Assembly: GCF_002741985.1 (NCBI RefSeq)
Contig: NZ_APHW01000008.1
Span: forward strand, 50,264 to 114,263
Length of the DNA: 64,000 nt
Direction of reading: 5' to 3'
From: Vibrio rotiferianus CAIM 577 = LMG 21460
Lineage (GTDB): Bacteria > Pseudomonadota > Gammaproteobacteria > Enterobacterales > Vibrionaceae
Within the stretch, counting starts at the first letter, position 1. Every line of letters begins with the position of its first letter. Below the pieces are notes generated by a model, which had not been told where the DNA came from, searched no databases, and saw nothing but the letters and a program-made list of their open reading frames with translations. Shown piece by piece: positions 58,457 to 64,000 of this stretch. Position numbers and translations under genes: made by a program.

Positions 58457-58906
58457 TTATTTTGATGGTTTATGTGCGTCTGGGTTGTCTTTGCAAGAGC
58501 CATCACTGCATTTACCGTAAAGGTATAAGCTGTGGTTAGTCAGCTGTACGTTGTATTGAGCTGCAATCTCTTTCTGGCGTTGCTCGATAATGTCATCTGA
58601 GAATTCAATAACCTCACCACAATCAAGACACACTAGGTGGTCGTGATGGTGCTGAGTTGAAAGTTCGAATACCGACTTGCCGCCTTCAAAATGGTGGCGA
58701 GTTACGATACCCGCATCATCAAACTGGTTTAGAACTCGATAAACAGTCGCAAGACCAATTTCTTCACCTAAATCGATAAGCTTCTTGTACAAATCTTCAG
58801 CGCTGATGTGTTGGCAGTCTGGCTGTTGTAGTACTTCTAAAATTTTTAGCCTAGGAAGCGTTACTTTAAGACCCGCATCCTTTAGCGCCTGATTGTTGTC
58901 TGACAT
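58457..58906 (-). CDS. fur: Ferric uptake regulator Fur
   Basis: Iron-responsive repressor of 149 residues. The winged helix (about 1-85, with HISAEDLYKKLIDLGEEIGL and TVYRVLNQFDDAGIV) is followed by the metal and dimer domain with QHHHDHLVCLDCGEVIEF (the His cluster and the CxxC zinc site) and a C-terminal CSDGSC pair. Together with Fe2+ it binds GATAATGATAATCATTATC-type boxes; none was obvious in the 120 bases upstream of it. fldA lies nearby, as in enteric bacteria. Confidence 0.97.
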   Translation of the reverse strand: MSDNNQALKDAGLKVTLPRLKILEVLQQPDCQHISAEDLYKKLIDLGEEIGLATVYRVLNQFDDAGIVTRHHFEGGKSVFELSTQHHHDHLVCLDCGEVIEFSDDIIEQRQKEIAAQYNVQLTNHSLYLYGKCSDGSCKDNPDAHKPSK

Positions 58907-59078
58907 ATACTTTCCCGTTGGATCATCTGCAGCGATTTAACAGAATTCAATATTCCTACCATTATAGGTTAAGCCGCGTCAACAATAAACCACGAACTTC
59001 AAAGGGTTAATAGATTATTTTTGTAAATTGGGAACGGGTCGATTATATTACAGATCAGACCAGTTACAATTGCGTAAC

Positions 59079-59611
59079 ATGGAAATGTTAGAGGCATGGA
59101 AGGCAATGAATAAGCGACTCGCCAAAATATATAAGCCGGGAATAGTGAAGTTTGCGCTCAATATTTGGCCTCCTTTTTGGGGGGGGCTGGAATTAAAATC
59201 TTACATATTTCCGAGGACTTTCGAACAGTTAAAGTCCGACTGAAGCTTCGGTGGTGGAACAAAAATGCAAATCGAACCCAATATGGTGGCAGTATCTTCT
59301 CTCTGACCGATCCTGTTTATTCTCTGATGCTAATGGGCATTCTGCGAGAGGAATACTATGTATGGGACAAAGAGGCGAGCATTAACTTTATTAAACCTGG
59401 TCAAAGTGATTTGTATGCAGATTTCGAAGTGACCGATGGGATGTTAGATGAGATCTATCAGATGACGCGAAATGGAGAAAAGTGTTTTCCTGAATTCATC
59501 ACTTATGTGAAAGACAAAGATGGTAACGTAGTGTCTGAAGTTAAACGTAAGCTATATGTACGTAAAAAGCCTCAGTATCGAGAAGAAGAAATTGCAACAG
59601 AAGCACCATAA
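59079..59611 (+). pseudogene. DUF4442 family protein, frameshifted
   Basis: Hot-dog fold protein of the DUF4442 group, thioesterase-like by structure. The N-terminal part reads MNKRLAKIYKPGIVKFALN and IWPPFW, then hits a run of eight G (59179-59186) where the frame is lost. The rest (GAGIKILHISEDFRTVKVRL, TQYGGSIFSLTDPVYSLMLM, FEVTDGMLDEI) continues in another frame to 59611. With six G the family pattern PPFWGAGIKI is exact; nine would also restore the frame. The start could be 59079 or the ATG at 59109. It is flanked by fur and fldA. Its substrate is unknown. Confidence 0.78.
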
Positions 59612-59622
59612 TCATAAGAGAC

Positions 59623-59651
59623 AAAAAGACCTCCCAGTAGGAGGTCTTTCT
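59623..59651. terminator. Bidirectional terminator between the DUF4442 gene and fldA
   Basis: AAAGACCTCC/GGAGGTCTTT with a 5-base loop, followed by CTTC, lies between converging genes. Confidence 0.82.
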
Positions 59652-59665
59652 TCATGAATGCTGTA

Positions 59666-60199
59666 TTAGCCTTCAAGCTCAGCTAGGCACATTTCTTCGT
59701 AGATTTGCTTAACCCAGTTTTCAACGCGTTCGTCAGTCAGTTCAGGTTGACGATCTTCATCAATACATAGACCGACGAATTGACTGTCATCGCCTTCAAC
59801 AAGTGCTTTAGACGCTTCAAACTCATAACCATCAGTTGAAGTGTGGCCTAGGATAGTACCGCCTTTTGCTTCAACGATATCACGCACTGTGCCCATCGCG
59901 TCACAGAAATACTCTGCGTAATCTTCTTGGTCACCACAACCGAAGATAGCCACAAGCTTAGTTGAGAAGTCTACTTGCTCAAGCTCTGGGAAGAAGTCAT
60001 CCCAATCACATTGTGCTTCACCGTAGTACCAAGTTGGGATACCTAGAAGTAGAAGATCAAAGTTATCAATGTCTTCTTTGCTGCTTTTTGCGATGTCTTG
60101 AACGTGAACTAGCTGTTTACCTAGCTGCTTTTGAATCATCTTTGCAACGGCTTCAGTATTACCTGTGTCGCTACCGAAGAAGATACCTACACTTGCCAT
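59666..60199 (-). CDS. fldA: Flavodoxin FldA
   Basis: Long-chain flavodoxin of 177 residues, a cytoplasmic FMN electron carrier used instead of ferredoxin under iron limitation and by radical-SAM enzymes. The phosphate loop is GSDTGNTEAVAKM (residues 9-21), and the FMN-binding loops PTWYYGEAQCDWDDF and GCGDQEDYAEYFCDAMG follow. It is upstream of, and on the same strand as, fur, as in many gammaproteobacteria, but the DUF4442 gene lies between them here on the other strand. Confidence 0.95.
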   Translation of the reverse strand: MASVGIFFGSDTGNTEAVAKMIQKQLGKQLVHVQDIAKSSKEDIDNFDLLLLGIPTWYYGEAQCDWDDFFPELEQVDFSTKLVAIFGCGDQEDYAEYFCDAMGTVRDIVEAKGGTILGHTSTDGYEFEASKALVEGDDSQFVGLCIDEDRQPELTDERVENWVKQIYEEMCLAELEG

Positions 60200-60248
60200 A
60201 GAGTCTATACCTTTACATTGTATGTTACTGGCGATGGGGGAGCCGGAC

Positions 60249-60470
60249 TTAACCTAATCCAGTACCTTCCCAGCTTAGCTGAATAATGCCTTTAGCGATA
60301 AAACCAGCACAGCCTAGGAAAAGGACTAACCATACGATACGACGACCAAAAACAGGTACATTGCCTTGCTTGAGTACATCTTTTATTGCCATCCCGATGA
60401 AAAAGAAGATAGCAGCAAAAAGCAGATCGAGTCCAATTGACTCGAGCATGTCCATATAGTCGTATAGCAT
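60249..60470 (-). CDS. DUF2788 small membrane protein
   Basis: Inner-membrane protein of 73 residues with two hydrophobic helices (about 12-29 and 45-63; SIGLDLLFAAIFFFIGMAIK and IVWLVLFLGCAGFIAKG). The length and pattern match the DUF2788 family, which lies next to fldA in vibrios. It starts 49 bases before the fldA start, so the two are likely cotranscribed. The function is unknown. Confidence 0.8.
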   Translation of the reverse strand: MLYDYMDMLESIGLDLLFAAIFFFIGMAIKDVLKQGNVPVFGRRIVWLVLFLGCAGFIAKGIIQLSWEGTGLG

Positions 60471-60582
60471 TGTCGTCCTTCATGCCAAAAAATCTTGGGC
60501 GCACTATACCACTGTTAATCCGTAAAGTTAATGCACTATAAGAAGGGTTATTTCAATAATTAGGCGTAGTTTTTCGAATTTG

Positions 60583-61350
60583 TTAACTCGAAATATATTT
60601 CCTGATCACGCGCATCACTTCGACCGGCTTCTCGGCATGTAACCAGTGCCCGGTATTGGCAATAATGTGTGCTTTGGCGTTATTAAACTGGCGCTGAACC
60701 GCAGGCTGGTGCTCAGGCATCAAGTAATCTGAATCACCACCTTTAACAAACAAAGTGGGAATGTTTGTAGGTGCTATTTCTTGCCAGCCAATGATGTCGT
60801 TATAGTTGTTGAACAAACTCGCAACGTTAAAGCGCCAATCCATTTTGTCGCCATTTTTATACAACGATTTCGACAGGAACTGTCTGACGCCATCGATCTC
60901 AATATGTTGAGCGAGAATATCCATTGTTTGCTGGCGATTAGATGGTTGCTCTTTGATTACTGCTTGCAAGCCATTAAATACGTTGTCGTGACGGTTGGTT
61001 TGGTAAGCCACGGGCGCCATATCCAGCACGACAAGTCGTTTAACAAACTCAGGTGCTGCATCCACCAACTTCATAGCGACTTTTCCACCCATAGAGTGGC
61101 CGATGACAAGTGCAGGCTCAACCTTTAGATAGCGAAGTAAATCGGCCACATCTTGTGCTAGAACTTCATAATTGTGCGTGTCTGAATGGAAAGAGAGGCC
61201 ATGATTTCGGAGATCGATACTGATCACCGAGTGATCCTGAACGAGATCGCGAGCCAGTAACCCTAGATTACTGAAACTTCCAAACAATCCATGAATCAAA
61301 ACAACCGGTTGGCCTTGCCCTTCTTGCTTATAGTTGAGTAATGCTGACAT
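60583..61350 (-). CDS. ybfF: Alpha/beta hydrolase, esterase YbfF
   Basis: Serine hydrolase of 255 residues active on short acyl-CoA and acyl esters. The nucleophile Ser86 is in VIGHSMGGKVAMK, the oxyanion hole is HGLFGSFSN, and the catalytic His is in NTGHWLHAEKP near 235. In E. coli and vibrios ybfF is divergent from seqA, as it is here. Confidence 0.9.
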   Translation of the reverse strand: MSALLNYKQEGQGQPVVLIHGLFGSFSNLGLLARDLVQDHSVISIDLRNHGLSFHSDTHNYEVLAQDVADLLRYLKVEPALVIGHSMGGKVAMKLVDAAPEFVKRLVVLDMAPVAYQTNRHDNVFNGLQAVIKEQPSNRQQTMDILAQHIEIDGVRQFLSKSLYKNGDKMDWRFNVASLFNNYNDIIGWQEIAPTNIPTLFVKGGDSDYLMPEHQPAVQRQFNNAKAHIIANTGHWLHAEKPVEVMRVIRKYISS

Positions 61351-61442
61351 TTTATCTTATTCGTGATGGGTTTAACGTGGAGTATCCGAGAGGATCTCGT
61401 TATAATCCCCCAGAGTTTAAACGTTGAGAATGTGAAAAGCGA

Positions 61443-61985
61443 ATGAAAACAATTGAGGTTGATGAGGATCTATACCGTTTTATTGCGAGCAAAACTCAGC
61501 ATATCGGTGAAAGTGCCTCGGATATTTTACGACGCCTTTTGGACCTAGATGGTCAAAAACAGCAGCAAACAAGTGCTCCTGTATTAGAGCAGCCACAGGG
61601 AATTGTAGTAAGTAAAGATGCTGGTAAAGACGCGCAAATTGATACTGTGAAAGAAATGCGTTCGCTATTAATTTCGGATGAGTTCGCGTCACTTAAAAAA
61701 GCAATTGATCGTTTTATGTTGGTATTGTCAACATTGCATAACCTGAACCCAGAAGGGTTTGCGCAAGCAACAAAGGTTAAAGGTCGCAAACGTGTATATT
61801 TTGCAGACAACGAAGAGACACTGTTAGCAAACGGTAATACAACCAAGCCTAAAGCTATTCCGGATACACCGTTTTGGGTGATTACCAATAACAATACCAG
61901 TCGTAAAAGACAGATGGTTGAGCAGGTAATGACACACATGGAGTTCCAACCTGACTTAATCGAAAAAGTAACAGGTTCAATCTAA
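61443..61985 (+). CDS. seqA: Negative modulator of replication initiation SeqA
   Basis: Protein of 180 residues that binds hemimethylated GATC sites, sequesters oriC after firing and trails the replication fork. The N-terminal oligomerisation domain is MKTIEVDEDLYRFIASKTQ and following (1-35). After a flexible linker, the C-terminal DNA-binding domain has LHNLNPEGFAQATKVKGRKR and ends near 180. seqA-pgm is a conserved pair, here with a terminator between them. Confidence 0.95.
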   Translation: MKTIEVDEDLYRFIASKTQHIGESASDILRRLLDLDGQKQQQTSAPVLEQPQGIVVSKDAGKDAQIDTVKEMRSLLISDEFASLKKAIDRFMLVLSTLHNLNPEGFAQATKVKGRKRVYFADNEETLLANGNTTKPKAIPDTPFWVITNNNTSRKRQMVEQVMTHMEFQPDLIEKVTGSI

Positions 61986-61998
61986 AGAAACCTGATAG

Positions 61999-62046
61999 AA
62001 GCCTCATAATGTGTAGCGTTTAGCGGATATTATGAGGCTTTTTTAA
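61999..62046 (+). terminator. Terminator of seqA
   Basis: AAGCCTCATAAT pairs perfectly with ATTATGAGGCTT across an 18-base loop and is followed by TTTT. Confidence 0.75.
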
Positions 62047-62078
62047 TTTTATTTGTATTTAAAGAAAGGATGTCAAAC

Positions 62079-63725
62079 ATGGCTATGCACCCTCGTGCTG
62101 GGCAAAAAGCGCAGCAGGAAGATCTTCACAATATCCCAGCACTCGTTGCTAACTACTTCTTACTTCAACCAGACGCAGCAAACGCAGAACACAAAGTTCA
62201 ATTTGGTACTTCTGGTCACCGCGGTACAGCAGATAAGCACACTTTTAACGAAAACCACATTTTAGCCATCGCTCAAGCGGTAGCAGAAGTTCGTGCTGAG
62301 CAAGGTACAACAGGTCCACTGTTTGTAGGTAAAGACACGCATGCGCTATCTGAACCAGCGTTTTCAAGTGTGATTGAAGTATTGATTGCAAATGGTGTGA
62401 AAGTGATTATCCAACAAGACAACGGCTATACACCAACACCGGGTATTTCACATGCAATTCTGACTCACAACATCAAGCATGATGACAAAGCTGACGGTAT
62501 TGTAATTACCCCATCTCATAACCCACCACAAGACGGCGGTATCAAATACAACCCGACGCACGGTGGCCCTGCAGAAGCAGAGCTGACTCAAGCTATCGAA
62601 GATCGTGCAAACGCGCTGATTGCAGAAGGCCTACAAGGTGTTAAACGCCTACCACTAGCAGAAGCTAAAGCATCGGATCTGTTTGTTGAGATGGACTTGG
62701 TGAAACCATACATCGATGATCTAGTAAACGTTATCGATATGGAAGCCATCCAAAAAGCAAACCTGAAGATTGGTGTAGATCCATTGGGTGGTAGCGGCAT
62801 TGATTACTGGCGTCAAATTGGTCAGGCATACAACCTAGACTTAACGCTAGTAAGTGAAGCCATTGACCCATCTTTCCAATTCATGTCACTAGATAAAGAC
62901 GGCGTTGTACGTATGGACTGTTCATCTCCTTACGCAATGGCAGGTTTGTTGGCACTGAAAGACGAATACGATCTAGCATTTGGTAACGACCCTGACTACG
63001 ATCGTCATGGTATCGTAACGCCAAAAGGTCTGATGAACCCGAACCACTTCTTAGCGGTTTGTATTGATTACCTATACCGTCACCGTGACGCGTGGGGTAA
63101 AGATGTCGCTGTGGGTAAAACGCTAGTATCAAGTGCTCTGATTGACCGTGTTGTAGCGGATTTAGGTCGTGAGCTATGTGAAGTACCTGTTGGCTTCAAA
63201 TGGTTTGTGGATGGCCTGTACACTGGTAAGTTCGGTTTCGGCGGTGAAGAAAGCGCTGGTGCATCTTTCCTTCGTAAAGATGGTACGCCTTGGTCAACAG
63301 ACAAAGACGGCATCTTGCTATGTCTTCTAGCGGCAGAGATCACTGCGGTAACGGGTAAGAACCCTCAAGATTACTATGAGGAGCTTGCAGCGAAGCACGG
63401 TGAATCGAAGTACAACCGTATTCAAGCTGTAGCAAATGGCCCACAAAAAGACGTGCTGAAGAAGTTGTCGCCAGAAATGGTAGCGGCTGAAACTCTAGCA
63501 GGTGATACAATTACTGCTCGCTTAACGCACGCTCCAGGTAATGGCGCTGCAATCGGTGGTCTAAAAGTAACAACAGCGAATGGCTGGTTTGCTGCTCGTC
63601 CATCAGGCACAGAAGATATCTACAAGATTTACTGCGAGAGTTTTAAAGGTGAAGAGCACCTAAAACAAATCGAAGCAGAAGCACAGGAAATCGTTAATCA
63701 AGTGTTTGCAGCTGCTGGTCTGTAA
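62079..63725 (+). CDS. pgm: Phosphoglucomutase (alpha-D-glucose phosphate-specific)
   Basis: Enzyme of 548 residues that interconverts glucose-1-phosphate and glucose-6-phosphate, linking glycolysis to UDP-glucose (the cellulose precursor) and glycogen. The phosphoserine is in [15 protein letters not shown] (near 146), metal binding is DPDYDRHG, the sugar loop is [12 protein letters not shown], and the phosphate loop near the end is [11 protein letters not shown]. The start is at 62079 (MAMHPRAGQ), which matches E. coli Pgm and has AAGGA 8-9 bases upstream; the ATG at 62070 overlaps that ribosome site. Confidence 0.95.
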   Translation: MAMHPRAGQKAQQEDLHNIPALVANYFLLQPDAANAEHKVQFGTSGHRGTADKHTFNENHILAIAQAVAEVRAEQGTTGPLFVGKDTHALSEPAFSSVIEVLIANGVKVIIQQDNGYTPTPGISHAILTHNIKHDDKADGIVITPSHNPPQDGGIKYNPTHGGPAEAELTQAIEDRANALIAEGLQGVKRLPLAEAKASDLFVEMDLVKPYIDDLVNVIDMEAIQKANLKIGVDPLGGSGIDYWRQIGQAYNLDLTLVSEAIDPSFQFMSLDKDGVVRMDCSSPYAMAGLLALKDEYDLAFGNDPDYDRHGIVTPKGLMNPNHFLAVCIDYLYRHRDAWGKDVAVGKTLVSSALIDRVVADLGRELCEVPVGFKWFVDGLYTGKFGFGGEESAGASFLRKDGTPWSTDKDGILLCLLAAEITAVTGKNPQDYYEELAAKHGESKYNRIQAVANGPQKDVLKKLSPEMVAAETLAGDTITARLTHAPGNGAAIGGLKVTTANGWFAARPSGTEDIYKIYCESFKGEEHLKQIEAEAQEIVNQVFAAAGL

Positions 63726-63745
63726 TTCAAAGGATTAAGGTTTTG

Positions 63746-63777
63746 AAAGGGTCGACAATGTGTCGGCCCTTTTTTTG
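63746..63777 (+). terminator. Terminator of pgm
   Basis: AAAGGGTCGACA pairs with TGTCGGCCCTTT (one G-T pair) across ATG and is followed by TTTTG. Confidence 0.82.
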
Positions 63778-63920
63778 TTTGTTGAGAGGGAACGCTGTGC
63801 TTCGAGAGGCGGGAACGTTTCGCTCTAGGAATCGAGAGGTGCTCGTTGAGAGTGTAGTAAAAAGGTATTTTGATTAAGAAGGTGTTGACGGAACTTGTTC
63901 CTAGAAAAGCAAAATAAAAT

Positions 63921-64000
63921 CGTTTCCCGTTTCCCGTTTCCCGTTTCCCGTTTCCCGTTTCCGTTTCCGTTTCCCGTTTCCCGTTTCCCGTTTCCCGTTT
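63921..64000. repeat. Tandem repeat of CGTTTCC, running off the window
   Basis: About eleven copies of the 7-bp unit CGTTTCC, with two 6-bp variants (CGTTTC) near 63962-63969, fill the last 80 bases and continue past the end. The bases before it (63780-63920) hold GAGAGG-type near-repeats and no gene. Its function is unknown; it is a candidate VNTR. Confidence 0.85.

Overview
The window is a piece of a Vibrio chromosome, probably chromosome 1 of a species in or near the Harveyi clade. The signs are three tandem polar flagellin genes of the flaC-flaD-flaE type, the order toxS-toxR-htpG-adk-hemH, the order fur-fldA-ybfF-seqA-pgm, and a ligA-linked chitoporin gene. Every product reads as a close vibrio protein, and the base composition is even. 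I see no tRNA, rRNA, CRISPR array, prophage or intact insertion sequence. The species cannot be fixed from this alone.

Layout. 1-4300: flagellins flaC, flaD and flaE, with a sigma-54-like promoter before flaC and sigma-28-like promoters before flaD and flaE. 4300-7100: the PTS phosphorelay ptsH-ptsI-crr (minus strand). 7390-9290: cysK and cysZ (sulfur assimilation). 9550-12620: zipA and ligA. 13120-15240: a chitoporin-like porin, a small lipoprotein and a short secreted protein. 15560-16950: nfeD-qmcA. 17110-31720: a complete E. coli-type cellulose locus, bcsEFG on minus and bcsR-like-QABZC on plus, lying between qmcA and ybbN/cnoX. 31820-34920: cnoX, an SDR gene and a yfcH-like epimerase. 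35160-37420: an uncharacterised membrane operon, DUF1538-DUF1538-PII-CBS. 37540-39500: small accessory genes. 39546-45195: toxS-toxR, then htpG, adk and hemH. 45288-51331: a peptide transporter, rfaH, a MITE-like element, asnB and a Kef-type antiporter. 51413-55830: the GlcNAc regulon nagC-nagA and divergent nagE. 56067-63725: glnS, a lone prepilin, fur, a DUF4442 gene, fldA, a DUF2788 gene, ybfF, seqA and pgm. The window ends inside a 7-bp tandem repeat.

How the genes connect. HPr, enzyme I and EIIA-Glc form the relay that should feed NagE, which has no EIIA domain of its own. Chitoporin, NagE, NagA and NagC together fit chitin/GlcNAc use, the classic vibrio carbon source. The bcs genes encode a synthase-secretion machine (BcsA, B, C, Z, Q, R-like) and the phosphoethanolamine-cellulose module (BcsE, F, G).

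Five genes (bcsQ, bcsB, the Kef-type gene, nagE, the DUF4442 gene) are each broken by one frameshift. Three of these fall in 8-base G/C homopolymers, and these are the only G/C runs longer than five that I could find by eye. This looks more like a systematic consensus error, or less likely phase-variable tracts, than five independent gene losses. The points most worth a second look are the bcs insertion, the Asp-to-Asn change in BcsZ, the DUF1538-PII-CBS operon, the folded leader before adk, and the MITE.
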